Shown: piece by piece, positions 19,411-28,662 of the stretch | Layout of the letters: the number at the start of each line of letters is the position of its first letter | How positions within the stretch are numbered: the first letter of the stretch is position 1 | Assembly: GCF_030813355.1 (NCBI RefSeq) | Contig: NZ_JAUSUD010000003.1 | Location: 248,001-312,000, forward strand | From: Metabacillus malikii | Lineage (GTDB): Bacteria; Bacillota; Bacilli; Bacillales; Bacillaceae | Length of the DNA stretch: 64,000 nucleotides | Direction: 5' to 3' | Translations under genes and position numbers: made by a program | The notes under the pieces: generated by a model | The model's database searches: none | What the model was told of the DNA's origin: nothing | Seen by the model: the letters and a program-made list of their open reading frames with translations, nothing else

Positions 19411-20292
19411 GGTAATTTAGAAGCCCCCTATTTGCCCGTTCTAAGTGATATTGGTGGTTTTTGGTAATTTAGAAGCCCCCTATTTGCCCGTTCTAAGTGA
19501 TATTGGTGGATTTCGGTAATTTAGAAGCCCCCTATTTGCCCGTTTTAAGTGATATTGGTGGATTTCGGTAATTTAGAAGCCCCCTATTTGCCCGTTCTAA
19601 GTGATATTGGTGGATTTCGGTAATTTAGAAGCCCCCTATTTGCCCGTACAAATTGATATTGATGCATTACGGTAATTTAGAAGCCTCCTATTTGCCCGTT
19701 CTGACTGATATTGATGGATTTGGTAACTTAGAAGACCCTTATTTGCCCGTTCTAAGTGATATTGGTGGATTTCGGTAATTTAGAAGCCCCCTATTTGCCC
19801 GTACTAACTGATATTGGTGTGTTTCGGTAATTTAGAAGCCCCCTTATTGCCCGTACTAACTGAAATTGATGGATTTCGGTAATATAGAAGTCTCCTATTT
19901 GCCCGTACTAACTGAAATTGATGCATTACGGTAATATAGAAGCCCCCTATTTGCCCGTTCTAAGTGATATTGATGCATTACGGTAATTTAGAAGCCCCCT
20001 ATTTGCCCGTTCTAAGTGATATTGATGCATTACGGTAATTTAGAAGCCCCCTATTTGCCCGTACTAACTGAAATTGATGCATATCGGTAATATAGAAGTC
20101 ACCTATTTGCCCGTACTAACTGAAATTGATGGATTTCGGTAACTTAGAAGACCCTTATTTGCCGGTTCTAACTAATATTGATGGATTTCGGTAATTTAGA
20201 AGACCCCTATTTGCCCGTACTAATTGATTTGATGCATTACGGTAATTTAGAAGTCTCCTTTTTGACCTTGAGGTGAAAAGAAAAAAAGTCCT
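19411..20292. repeat. Tandem array 2b: 17 units of 51-52 bp
   Basis: Units start with GGTAATTTAGAAGCCCCCTA or a variant at 19411, 19463, 19515, 19567, 19619, 19671, 19722, 19774, 19826, 19878, 19930, 19982, 20034, 20086, 20138, 20190 and 20241. Spacing is 52 except two steps of 51. The unit body is TTTGCCCGTTCTAAGTGATA followed by TTGGTGGATTTC or a variant. A CTTCAT-ATGAAG unit (20292-20310) closes the array. The 1.5-kb gap 18967-20488 is otherwise empty of genes. Confidence 0.95.
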
Positions 20293-20488
20293 TCATCACA
20301 ATTATGAAGACCAAAACAAACTGTCGTAAATGACTAAATGTTCTTCAATGCAAATATAAAAATCAAAACTAACCTGAATAAGGTCCCACATAAACGTAGG
20401 ACCCCCTCATATAAGAATGCCAAAAACCATCTACCTTTTGTGTGCGCGATTCTTGAATTTCATCGATCGCCTATACACTTCAAAGTTC

Positions 20489-21595
20489 CTAATCCACCAA
20501 CCCCGGCCCAAACAACCTCAACGCACAAAAAGGCTCATTACCACCAGTCTTAACTGTAAAGCTAGAAACTTGTGCAGGGATAAATAGTTGGTCGGCCTTT
20601 CCGACATGCTGCTCATATCCATCTGTCACAATCGTTCCTGTACCAGAGAGTATGTACAAGCCGGAAAACACACCATTACCTTGGATTTCGGCTTCCTCAT
20701 CGACCTCAATTTGTGTCATCCGAAAGCATGCCGTTTGTTTGTAGCCAATAAGTTCTGTTTCGGTATATGCCGGTGAATTGTATATCTCAGTAGGTGCAAT
20801 TTTCCACTTCGCAAGTGTCTCGTCTCTTGAAAAAGTTTCGTAATTGAAAATGTCAAAAATCCCCTCAAAACCTAAGCCTTGGTGAATTAGATAGTCTTCT
20901 AACTTCAGTCCAGATGGAGAAGTCTTTTCTAGGCGTATCGTATAATCAGTCGGCTCTTGTATTTCGACTAATAAACAGCCGGCACCGATTGCATGAGGTG
21001 TACCCGCCTCGATTAGAAAAGTATCGCCAGGATTGACATAATATTTATGCATGCAGTCGAGCATCCCTTGTATGTTTTGTTCCTCAAACAAGCTTTTCCA
21101 TTGCTGTTTCGTGACACCTTGTTTAAAGCCAAGGTAAACATAAGGTGGCTCACTATCAATTTCTCTTCCGCCAATAAAGTACCAACACTCTGTTTTCCCG
21201 TAGGCTGAATCAAATAATTGTTGGGCCTTTTCTTTATCAGGATGTGTTTGGATAATTAAGCGTTCTGCGGAGTCAATTAATTTAACTAGAACTCCCGTTT
21301 TGTTTCCGAATTTCGCAACATGCTGATCACCTAAAAATTGTTCAGGATTTTCATCAATGACCTCCTTCAGTGTAAGCTCCATATGCTCTATTTTATTTAA
21401 GCCATCTTCTTCACGACCGACTGTTCGGCTTGAAACGACTGAAATGATCCATTCTTCCGGATAGTGACTATCAGCCGGATTTTCGTTGCCATGGATTTCA
21501 TCTATTAGTTTACCTCCTTTATATGTGCGCCATGACCGTGCCGAAGATAACTTTATCGGGTGTCTACTATCGATTTTTCGTTTGCTAAGATTCAA
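20489..21595 (-). CDS. Class I mannose-6-phosphate isomerase-like protein
   Basis: 368 residues. TTG at 21595 is preferred because GGAGGAGG lies eight bases upstream; the ATG at 21613 overlaps that site. Zinc-site motifs of type I phosphomannose isomerase are visible: IIQTHPDKEKAQ, a KTECWYFIGG segment and EAGTPHAIGAG, with a second cupin at the C-terminus. Such genes often sit in sugar-import loci, where the true substrate may be another hexose-6-phosphate. It is divergent from the permease operon. Confidence 0.82.
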   Translation of the reverse strand: MNLSKRKIDSRHPIKLSSARSWRTYKGGKLIDEIHGNENPADSHYPEEWIISVVSSRTVGREEDGLNKIEHMELTLKEVIDENPEQFLGDQHVAKFGNKTGVLVKLIDSAERLIIQTHPDKEKAQQLFDSAYGKTECWYFIGGREIDSEPPYVYLGFKQGVTKQQWKSLFEEQNIQGMLDCMHKYYVNPGDTFLIEAGTPHAIGAGCLLVEIQEPTDYTIRLEKTSPSGLKLEDYLIHQGLGFEGIFDIFNYETFSRDETLAKWKIAPTEIYNSPAYTETELIGYKQTACFRMTQIEVDEEAEIQGNGVFSGLYILSGTGTIVTDGYEQHVGKADQLFIPAQVSSFTVKTGGNEPFCALRLFGPGLVD

Positions 21596-21748
21596 TGTGA
21601 ATTCCTCCTCCATCCATTTTCTTACCCCTCATTTTTTATAGTAATGGAAAAATGAGTTTAAGATAATGAAGGATTTTAAGAAAAATAAACAGATTATTAA
21701 GAATATCTTAAAATTTTACTCATTCATCTTAAAATATTTAATTACGAA

Positions 21749-21762
21749 AGAAACCGTTTACA
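21749..21762. promoter_or_regulatory. Candidate cre site before the ABC permease operon
   Basis: AGAAACCGTTTACA matches the cre consensus except at the first base, 33 bp before the permease start. It suggests CcpA control of the importer, and possibly of the divergent isomerase gene. Confidence 0.6.
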
Positions 21763-21794
21763 TTTACAATTAAAGTCAGAAAGGGGGAAACGAA

Positions 21795-22736
21795 ATGAGT
21801 TATTCACAAGGGGTACCTGAGACGACTGTTAACAATAACAAGGTGGTACATAAAAAGAAAATGAAGAAAGAGAACTGGATTCCATATCTTTTTATCTTGC
21901 CATCATTTCTTATAATTGTAGGGTTTCTATTTTACCCGATTGCAACTGTATTCTACTATAGCTTGCAAAACTATGATTTATCTGCACCTTATTATAATAG
22001 TTTTGCGGGATTTGATAACTTTGTCAAAATCTTCACCGAGGATAAAATGTTTATCCCGAGCCTACTTAATAGCTTGAAATGGGTAGTATCAGAGGTTGGT
22101 TTGCAATTAACGTGCGGGATGATATTAGCGCTATTGCTTAATCAAACCTTTAAATTCAGAGGATTGGCACGTGCGGTTGCGTTTATACCGTGGGCGATTT
22201 CCGGTGTACTTGCTTCTGTTATGTGGTCAATGATGCTAAATGAACATATGGGTGTTATCAATGACATTCTATTAAAACTAGGCTTAATTAACGAACCTAT
22301 GGCATTTTTAGCTAGCACATCAACAGCATTTGGAGCTGTCGTAATTGCTGAATTATGGAGAGGTATTCCGTTCTTTGCGATTACACTTTTAGCCTCCTTA
22401 CAAAGTATTCCGAACGAACTATATGAAGCAGCGAGAGTCGATGGAGCAAGCAGATGGAAAACATTCATTTTCGTTACTCTGCCGCAACTGAAAAATACGA
22501 TTGTGTTAACAACTTTACTAAGAGTAGTTTGGGAGTTTAATAACGTTGACCTTATTTTTAACTTAACTGGTGGAGGTCCTGCACACTCAACTACAACACT
22601 TACAATGTATATCGCCGACTTAGCTGTACATGGAAGTGATTTTGGCTACGGTTCTGCATTAACGGTTGTTTCATTTGGAATTCTTTTAATCTTTGCGATT
22701 CTATATCTGAAACTATCCCGTTATGAAAAGGAGTGA
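21795..22736 (+). CDS. Sugar ABC transporter permease, MalF type
   Basis: 313 residues, GGGGG site before the ATG. Six membrane segments follow a basic N-terminal tail (KKKMKKENW). The EAA loop that docks the ATPase is EAARVDGASRWKTFIFVTLP near residue 215. The stop overlaps the region of the next gene, so the two permeases are translationally coupled. With the second permease, an SBP and an external MsmX-like ATPase (not in the window) it should import oligosaccharides. Confidence 0.92.
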   Translation: MSYSQGVPETTVNNNKVVHKKKMKKENWIPYLFILPSFLIIVGFLFYPIATVFYYSLQNYDLSAPYYNSFAGFDNFVKIFTEDKMFIPSLLNSLKWVVSEVGLQLTCGMILALLLNQTFKFRGLARAVAFIPWAISGVLASVMWSMMLNEHMGVINDILLKLGLINEPMAFLASTSTAFGAVVIAELWRGIPFFAITLLASLQSIPNELYEAARVDGASRWKTFIFVTLPQLKNTIVLTTLLRVVWEFNNVDLIFNLTGGGPAHSTTTLTMYIADLAVHGSDFGYGSALTVVSFGILLIFAILYLKLSRYEKE

Positions 22737-22744
22737 GTGAAGGA

Positions 22745-23581
22745 ATGTTATCGAAAAATAAGAAACTAGATAGAATGCTAACTTTATACTTGCCACTTGC
22801 ATTAATGCTTAGTTTTACAATGTTTCCTATTTACTGGACGATTAATACTGCGTTAAAACCAGAAGGGGACATTATCAAACGACCATTGCAATATGTACCG
22901 TCAAATCCAACCGTTGAAAACTTTGTCTATGCTTGGTCAAATATTGGATTTGCAACATTTTTCAAAAATAGCTTAATCGTCGGTCTATGTACGGTAGTCA
23001 TCGTACTTATTTGCTCAACATTATCGGGCTATGCATTAGCAAGATATCAATTTAAAGGCAAAAAAAGCTTTATGCTGATGTTATTGTGTACACAATTCAT
23101 TCCTAGAGCAATGATGATTATCCCATTGTTCATTATCTTTAAAAATTTAGGGTTAATAAGTCATCCACTAGCGCTCATTATTACGTATACAGCAGTGGAA
23201 ATTCCATTTACAACGATTTTAATGGCAGGCTTCATATCGAACGTGCCAAAGGAATTGGAAGAAGCTGCGATGATTGATGGATGTTCAAAATTACAATCTT
23301 TACGACATGTCGTATTTCCGTTATTACTACCGGGAATCGTCGCAACAGGAGTATTTACATTCATCTATACATGGAATGAATTTTTACTCGCATTAATGTT
23401 AAACAATCAACAATCGAAATTTACACTTCCTGTCGGGTTAAGTTCAATGATGGGTGAATTTAATGTCAATTACGGTGCACTAGCAGCCGGAAGTGTAATC
23501 GCTTTAATTCCTGCAGTTATATTATTTGCCTATGCACAGAAGCACCTCGTTAATGGGATGGGTGGCGCTGTCAAAGGTTAA
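22745..23581 (+). CDS. Sugar ABC transporter permease, MalG type
   Basis: 278 residues from ATG 22745. A GTG at 22733 overlaps the upstream stop but sits on the AAGGAG site, so ATG is favoured. Six membrane segments are present, with an EAA loop EEAAMIDGCSKLQSLRHVVF near residue 178. It is the partner of the gene at 21795. A mobile element begins 14 bp after its stop and separates it from the SBP gene. Confidence 0.92.
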   Translation: MLSKNKKLDRMLTLYLPLALMLSFTMFPIYWTINTALKPEGDIIKRPLQYVPSNPTVENFVYAWSNIGFATFFKNSLIVGLCTVVIVLICSTLSGYALARYQFKGKKSFMLMLLCTQFIPRAMMIIPLFIIFKNLGLISHPLALIITYTAVEIPFTTILMAGFISNVPKELEEAAMIDGCSKLQSLRHVVFPLLLPGIVATGVFTFIYTWNEFLLALMLNNQQSKFTLPVGLSSMMGEFNVNYGALAAGSVIALIPAVILFAYAQKHLVNGMGGAVKG

Positions 23582-23595
23582 TTTTATATAGTAAA

Positions 23596-23813
23596 GGCTG
23601 TTTTCGCAAACATTGTTGCTTTTTACTTAGTTGTTGTTTTGGTTGGTTTCCGCTACAGTACTCGCTTTCCGCGGGGTGGGTGGTGAGCCTCCTCGGCGTA
23701 CACGCCTGTGGGGTCTCACCTCTCCCACGCATCCCGCAGGAGTCTCGCACTTCCGCTCGAACCAACCTTTGATAAAGTCAATGCGAAAAGCAACACTCTT
23801 TTAGAAAAGAGCC
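23596..23813. mobile_element. MITE-like palindromic element, copy C (short form)
   Basis: 218 bp from GGCTG to GAGCC. The two ends are imperfect inverted repeats: left GGCTGTTTTCGCAAACATTG, right (reverse complement) GGCTCTTTTCTAAAAGAGTG, and similarity continues inward through GTTGCTTTT and GGTTGGTT toward the centre. It is flanked by a perfect 8-bp direct repeat ATAGTAAA (23588-23595 and 23814-23821). It lies inside an ABC transporter operon. Confidence 0.88.
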
Positions 23814-23840
23814 ATAGTAAAAAACAAAGGGGGAAATGGA

Positions 23841-25190
23841 ATGTTTAAGTTTAATAAAAAATTAGCAAAGTCAATTCTAGCATTATCAATGGTTTCTGGT
23901 TTAGTCCTTGCTGGTTGTAGTGGGGGTAATGAACCATCATCGGGGGGAAAGGAATCAGGAGGCGGCAAAACGGACGGCCCTGCAAAAATTACGTTTTGGG
24001 ATGAAAATGCAAGCCCAGAACGGACACCGTTATGGGAAGAAGTAATTAAACAGTTTGAAGAAAAAAATCCGGACATTGACGTTGAGTATGTAGGGATACC
24101 AAATAAATCAGCAAAATCTAAATATGATGCAGCAATTGCGGCAAATGATACACCTGACGTCGGTTCTGTGCAAACAACATGGCTGCCTGAATTTGCAATT
24201 CGTGAAGCTTTATTACCTTTAGATGACTATTTTGAAGGATCAGAATTGAAAGATAAAATTAACGCTAGCGCAATTGAATTCAATAAAAAAATTACCCAAG
24301 ATGGGAAGCTTTACGGAGTTCCATACGCACAAAACTTAGATACAATCTGGATCCGTACAGATTGGTTTGAGGAAGCAGGAGTAAAAGAACCTGAAACATT
24401 TGACGAGTTCTTTACAGCAATTGAACAAATGACGGACAAAGACAATGGACGCTACGGTTATACGATTCGTGGTGGTGCAGGTGGCTCCTTCCAGCTACAA
24501 CGTTTGATGTTTGCTTACAGTGGTCTTGATTACTTTAGTGAAGATGGCAAAGTAAATATTAATGACCCAAAACATGTTGAGTTTGTTGAAAAGTATCTTT
24601 CTTACTATGAAAAGTTCACACCGAAGAGTGACATAACAAACGGCTACAAAGAAATGATTGCAGGCTTTGATACTGGTGTTGTTGCAATGGTACACCACAA
24701 TGTAGGTTCATATGGAGAGCACAAAAAATCATTAGAAGAAGGAACATTTAAAACACTTCCACTGCCGAAAACAGAGGATGGAAAATATGTTGCTGAAGGT
24801 GGAAACGCTGTCAATGTTGCAGTCTTTAAAAGCTCAAAAAATCCAGATGCTGCATGGAAATTTGTCGAGTTTGTTAACTCTAAAGAAGCACAAAGCTTAT
24901 GGAATGAGTCTACTGGTCAAATCCCAACAAACTCTGAAGTATTAGACGATGAGTGGGTTCAAAATGCACAACATATTAAAGTAGCATTTGAAGTATATGA
25001 AAACGCAGAAACTAAGCTATATGAGCCACCGTTCTATTTACCGGATTACCGTTCAATTCTTGATAATATTGTCGACCCAGGAATTCAACAAGTAATGAGT
25101 AATGAAAAAACAGCGAAGGAATTTTTAGATGAATGGGCTAAAGCGATAGAAGATTCTAAAGCAAAATATGATGAGACATTCAAAAAATAA
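23841..25190 (+). CDS. ABC transporter sugar-binding lipoprotein, paralogue 2
   Basis: 449 residues with GGGGG ahead of the ATG. The lipobox LAGC is near residue 25, then a Gly/Ser-rich linker and a family 1 solute-binding fold with ITFWDENASPERTPLWE, YGYTIRGGAGGSFQLQRLM and FYLPDYRSILDNIVDPG. It is the likely cognate binding protein of the permeases just upstream, despite the intervening 218-bp element. A hairpin without a T-run follows, typical of 3' stabilisers of abundant binding-protein mRNA. Confidence 0.92.
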   Translation: MFKFNKKLAKSILALSMVSGLVLAGCSGGNEPSSGGKESGGGKTDGPAKITFWDENASPERTPLWEEVIKQFEEKNPDIDVEYVGIPNKSAKSKYDAAIAANDTPDVGSVQTTWLPEFAIREALLPLDDYFEGSELKDKINASAIEFNKKITQDGKLYGVPYAQNLDTIWIRTDWFEEAGVKEPETFDEFFTAIEQMTDKDNGRYGYTIRGGAGGSFQLQRLMFAYSGLDYFSEDGKVNINDPKHVEFVEKYLSYYEKFTPKSDITNGYKEMIAGFDTGVVAMVHHNVGSYGEHKKSLEEGTFKTLPLPKTEDGKYVAEGGNAVNVAVFKSSKNPDAAWKFVEFVNSKEAQSLWNESTGQIPTNSEVLDDEWVQNAQHIKVAFEVYENAETKLYEPPFYLPDYRSILDNIVDPGIQQVMSNEKTAKEFLDEWAKAIEDSKAKYDETFKK

Positions 25191-25200
25191 ATACGAAATC

Positions 25201-25234
25201 ATTCGGGAAGGTACGGGTTTCGTCCTTCCTGAAT
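25201..25234 (+). terminator. Stem-loop after the binding-protein gene
   Basis: ATTCGGGAAGG pairs with CCTTCCTGAAT (one mismatch) over a 12-base loop. No T-run, so mRNA stabilisation is as likely as termination. Confidence 0.5.
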
Positions 25235-25345
25235 GAATGTGGATCACATCGCTAACAAAATAGTGTAATTCATATATTGAAGCAAAAGTAACCTGTAATG
25301 AACGTTTTTTTCACGTAATTAAAAACATGAAAAGGGGTAGGAACA

Positions 25346-26458
25346 ATGGGAAATACAGTAGAACAAATTTCAGTTGAAACACCATTGATTATGGCGGAAA
25401 AGGCATGCCAAGCATTAATGCAAACATTCCGTGCTGAGGAGCTGCCACCTGTTAATGCTTTTCATTACCACCAAGGTGTATTTTTATATGGAATGTACCG
25501 AGTTTATCAAGCCACAGGAAAAAAGGAATACTTTGACTATATTAAAGCGTATTATGATAGTTTAATAGATGAGTTTGGGAATGTGTGTTTTGCAAGAGAC
25601 GAGCTAGATTCAACAATGGCGGGGATTTTATTATTTCCATTATATGAGGAAACAAAGGATCCAAAGTATATGATTGCAGCGAAACGATTACGCAGTGCCT
25701 TAGACACGCTAAATCGTACATCAGAAAATGGATTCTGGCATAAAGAGAAATATCCATATCAAATGTGGCTTGATGGTCTCTTTATGGGAGGACCGTTCAT
25801 GTTGCTCTATAGCCAGCATTTCCATGAAGAAGAGCTCATCCAAACAGTTTTATTACAAGAAAAATTGATGAGAAAACATATGCTCGATGAACATACAAGG
25901 TTACTTTACCATGCGTGGGATGAGAAAAAAGCTCAGCCATGGGCTAATAAAGAAACAGGCTGTTCTCCAGAATTTTGGGGTCGCTCTGTCGGCTGGTACG
26001 GCACAGCATTAATCGATTTACTTGAAATTTTAGGAGACAGAAGCAGGGGCCAAGAACAATTAATAACATCACTGAAAGACTTCATTCCAGCTATCGCAAA
26101 ATTCCAGGACGACCAAACGGGCTTGTGGTATCAAATTGTCGACAAAGGTGAGCAAGGAGATAACTGGTTAGAATCATCTTGCTCGGCATTGTTTCTATAC
26201 TTTATCGCAAAAGGAATTCAGCATGGCTATGTAGACCACTCCTACCGTGCAGTTGTAGATAAAGCTTATAAAGGTTTATTAGAGCATATGGTCGATGAAA
26301 ACGAGTCTAAACTCATTTTAAGCGGTATTTGTATCGGTACATCTGCAGGTGTATACGACTATTATGTGAACCGACCAACATCAGAAAATGACTTACACGG
26401 AATGGGAGCATTTATATTAGGTAGTATGGCGTATTATGATTTGTTAAAAGCTGAATAA
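25346..26458 (+). CDS. GH105 unsaturated rhamnogalacturonyl hydrolase
   Basis: 370 residues after AAAGGGG, with no signal peptide, so cytoplasmic. The (alpha/alpha)6 barrel family markers are present: NAFHYHQGVFLYGMYR, QMWLDGLFMGGPFM and GRSVGWYGTAL. The Asp of WLDGLF is residue 143, the position of the catalytic Asp I recall for Bacillus subtilis YteR. The enzyme removes the unsaturated galacturonyl unit from rhamnogalacturonan fragments, freeing rhamnose-ended products. It is placed directly after the importer and ended by a terminator at 26474. Confidence 0.9.
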   Translation: MGNTVEQISVETPLIMAEKACQALMQTFRAEELPPVNAFHYHQGVFLYGMYRVYQATGKKEYFDYIKAYYDSLIDEFGNVCFARDELDSTMAGILLFPLYEETKDPKYMIAAKRLRSALDTLNRTSENGFWHKEKYPYQMWLDGLFMGGPFMLLYSQHFHEEELIQTVLLQEKLMRKHMLDEHTRLLYHAWDEKKAQPWANKETGCSPEFWGRSVGWYGTALIDLLEILGDRSRGQEQLITSLKDFIPAIAKFQDDQTGLWYQIVDKGEQGDNWLESSCSALFLYFIAKGIQHGYVDHSYRAVVDKAYKGLLEHMVDENESKLILSGICIGTSAGVYDYYVNRPTSENDLHGMGAFILGSMAYYDLLKAE

Positions 26459-26473
26459 GTGAGTAATGTCATG

Positions 26474-26519
26474 AACCTTTTCTTAAACTGTATCGAGTGG
26501 TTTGAGGAAAGGTTTTTTT
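26474..26519 (+). terminator. Terminator after the GH105 gene
   Basis: AACCTTTTC pairs with GGAAAGGTT and runs into T7. Confidence 0.75.
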
Positions 26520-26550
26520 CTTTGACGGTTTTAAGTATATACTTTTGTAC

Positions 26551-26705
26551 TTAGTTGTTCTGTGGTGAGCTACATAGCTTCTGGGGCTATCTGCAAACAA
26601 ACTTCAAGGTCACCTCAACAAGAGATAAGTCATCACCGAATCGTCCCAGGACTCATCGTGATTCCTAAACTTTAGTCGATATCACCTTTTCTAATAGTCT
26701 TGTTC
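26551..26705. mobile_element. Decayed internal part of the MITE-like long form, copy D
   Basis: The stretch holds TACTTAGTTGTTCTG then diverged versions of the copy A/B core: GCAAACAAACTTCAAGGTCA, GATAAGTCATCACCGAATCG and CTCATCGTGATTCCTAAA. Both outer arms are missing. It fills most of the 338-bp gap between genes. Confidence 0.65.
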
Positions 26706-26796
26706 TCTATAGGAAATGTTTGCTGTACTATAAATAACATAGACACTAAAAAGTTAAGAAGTATTATCAGATACTTGTAAGGAGAGGGTATGTAAA

Positions 26797-27711
26797 TTGA
26801 AATTAGAGCGTTTGATATCGATTATTTTCAAGCTCCTGAATAATGAAATTTTGTCGGCTTCTAGTTTAGCTAATGAGTTTCAGGTTTCACCACGGACCAT
26901 TTATCGGGACATCGAGGCAATTTGTGCTGCAGGAATACCTGTTGTTTCTTACCATGGTACTAACGGGGGCTTCGGGATTATAGACGGATACAAATTTGAC
27001 AAAAGTTTAATCGGTTCTTATGATATTTTGAATGTAATTACCGTATTAAGAAGTTTATCGAGTGTTTTTGCAGATAAGGATGTTGAACATACGATAGAAC
27101 GATTACAATCACTTGATGCAAATGAAGAAAATAAGACGTTATCAGTTGACCTCGAAACTCATAAGACTGAGCCAAGCTTATTAATCAATTTGCGAAAAGC
27201 TGTACATGAAAAAAAAGTCATTCGTTTTACATATGTAAGTAAGAAAAATGAATTTACATCACGCGAAGTAGAATTGATTCAACTTTATTATAAATATCGT
27301 AACTGGTATTTATATGGATTTTGCAGAGAGCGCCAGGCTTATCGGGATTTTAAATTATCACGGATGATGGATTTGACTGTAACAGAAGAAAGGGTTGTGA
27401 CGAATCATGAAGTGAAAAGTGACCCATCATTTTCAGACAATCATTCAGAAGCATTTGAGGATGTAGTACTTCGGGTGAATCCTAATTCGATAGCACAAGT
27501 TTTAGATCAATTTCAAAATTGTTCAAAAGTGATAAACAGTGATGGGAGTATGACGTTTACGATTTCTGTCTATCAACCTTTACATGCTAGGTGGTTTCTC
27601 TCTATTCTTTTAAGCTTTGGAAGTGGGGTTGAAATCATAAAACCAGTGGAGCTGCGGACTCTTCTGTTTGATGAGGCAAGTAAAATAATAAAAGTTTATG
27701 AAGATATATGA
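26797..27711 (+). CDS. WYL-domain (YafY-type) transcriptional regulator
   Basis: 304 residues from a TTG start behind GGAGAGGG. The N-terminal HTH_11 (LANEFQVSPRTIYRDIEAIC, residues ~22-42) is followed by the GGFGI turn and a WYL domain (VIRFTYVSKKNEFTSREVEL, then KYRNWYLYGFCR). WYL regulators bind nucleotide or other ligands and often control an adjacent gene. Here that is the DinB-like gene at 27786. The stop codon lies inside the terminator stem that follows. Confidence 0.88.
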   Translation: MKLERLISIIFKLLNNEILSASSLANEFQVSPRTIYRDIEAICAAGIPVVSYHGTNGGFGIIDGYKFDKSLIGSYDILNVITVLRSLSSVFADKDVEHTIERLQSLDANEENKTLSVDLETHKTEPSLLINLRKAVHEKKVIRFTYVSKKNEFTSREVELIQLYYKYRNWYLYGFCRERQAYRDFKLSRMMDLTVTEERVVTNHEVKSDPSFSDNHSEAFEDVVLRVNPNSIAQVLDQFQNCSKVINSDGSMTFTISVYQPLHARWFLSILLSFGSGVEIIKPVELRTLLFDEASKIIKVYEDI

Positions 27712-27737
27712 CAATCAGCTGTCATATATCTTTTTTT
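27703..27737 (+). terminator. Terminator overlapping the WYL regulator stop
   Basis: GATATATGACA/TGTCATATATC is a perfect 11-bp stem with a six-base loop and T7. Confidence 0.88.
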
Positions 27738-27785
27738 ATACTACCAGTAGGAACGAAAATGATGAAATAAAGGAGTAGATATGAA

Positions 27786-28286
27786 ATGAACCATGCAAAA
27801 AATATGTATGAGTACCATGTTTGGGCGAATAAAGTGTTGCTAGAAAGAATGAGGGAGTTACCAAGCAACGCCCTTTTTGAAGAGGTTAGCAGTTCTTATT
27901 CAACAATCGCTAAAACGTTTAGTCATATTTATGTAGTAGATGTCATGTGGCTACAAGTACTAAAAGGTATTGAGATGCAAGAAGCAATGTCATTTGCTAT
28001 GCCATATTTAGAAAAAACAAGTGCTTATTCTGTAGATGAATTTGTTAAGTCTTTTAATGAAGTAGCTTCACAATACGAAGAATGGTTCAATGGTCAAAAC
28101 GATTTGGACCAACAGATTACTGTGAATAATCCTTGGACAGGAGCTAGAGAAACTGCCTACTCAGAAATATTATTTCATGTTGCGAACCATGGTACTTATC
28201 ATCGAGGGAATATAACGACAATGTTAAGACAACAAGGGTACTCCTCGACAATGAATGACCTTGTATTATATTGGTATCAAAGTTAG
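27786..28286 (+). CDS. DinB-family protein
   Basis: 166 residues, AAGGAG upstream. A four-helix DinB fold is indicated by the metal-binding His pattern: FSHIYVVDVMWL near residue 44 and HVANHGTYHRGNI near residue 130, plus the typical start MYEYHVWANKVLLERM. DinB-like proteins include thiol S-transferases and proteins of unknown role. Pairing with a WYL regulator is common. A terminator follows at 28336. Confidence 0.87.
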   Translation: MNHAKNMYEYHVWANKVLLERMRELPSNALFEEVSSSYSTIAKTFSHIYVVDVMWLQVLKGIEMQEAMSFAMPYLEKTSAYSVDEFVKSFNEVASQYEEWFNGQNDLDQQITVNNPWTGARETAYSEILFHVANHGTYHRGNITTMLRQQGYSSTMNDLVLYWYQS

Positions 28287-28335
28287 TTTAAAGGATTCCA
28301 GTCAATCTGAGAGTGGACAATAAACCGTAACTTAC

Positions 28336-28371
28336 TAAGTCGATTCCTTAAGTATGGGAGTCGGCTTTTTT
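28336..28371 (+). terminator. Terminator after the DinB gene
   Basis: AGTCGATTCC pairs with GGGAGTCGGCT imperfectly (G-T pairs) and is followed by T6. Confidence 0.6.
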
Positions 28372-28493
28372 ACATTTCTATGAATTTTGCTAGTTTAAGT
28401 CAATCAGAATTGAGAGGGTCATGTTCCATAAATGAGTATAAATTAGTTTTAGGCTATCACTATCTCATATTATCTAAATTCTTTCACAATTTT

Positions 28494-28507
28494 GTTTACC
28501 GCTTACA
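28494..28507. promoter_or_regulatory. Weak cre-like site before the YesM-like kinase
   Basis: GTTTACCGCTTACA fits the cre consensus at all positions but the first two. The rest of the 376-bp gap shows nothing else clear. Confidence 0.3.
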
Positions 28508-28662
28508 TAAGATCAGTTATTGTGGTTAGTAGGGAGAAAATCTTGCAATTTACAACATGCACATAACACCTCTATTAGAAAATGGGTGTCCCTATTTCAT
28601 CAGCACTTAATTCTAGCGATGAGTATAAATATCGAATGATATATTTTCGGGTGGGAGAAAAG

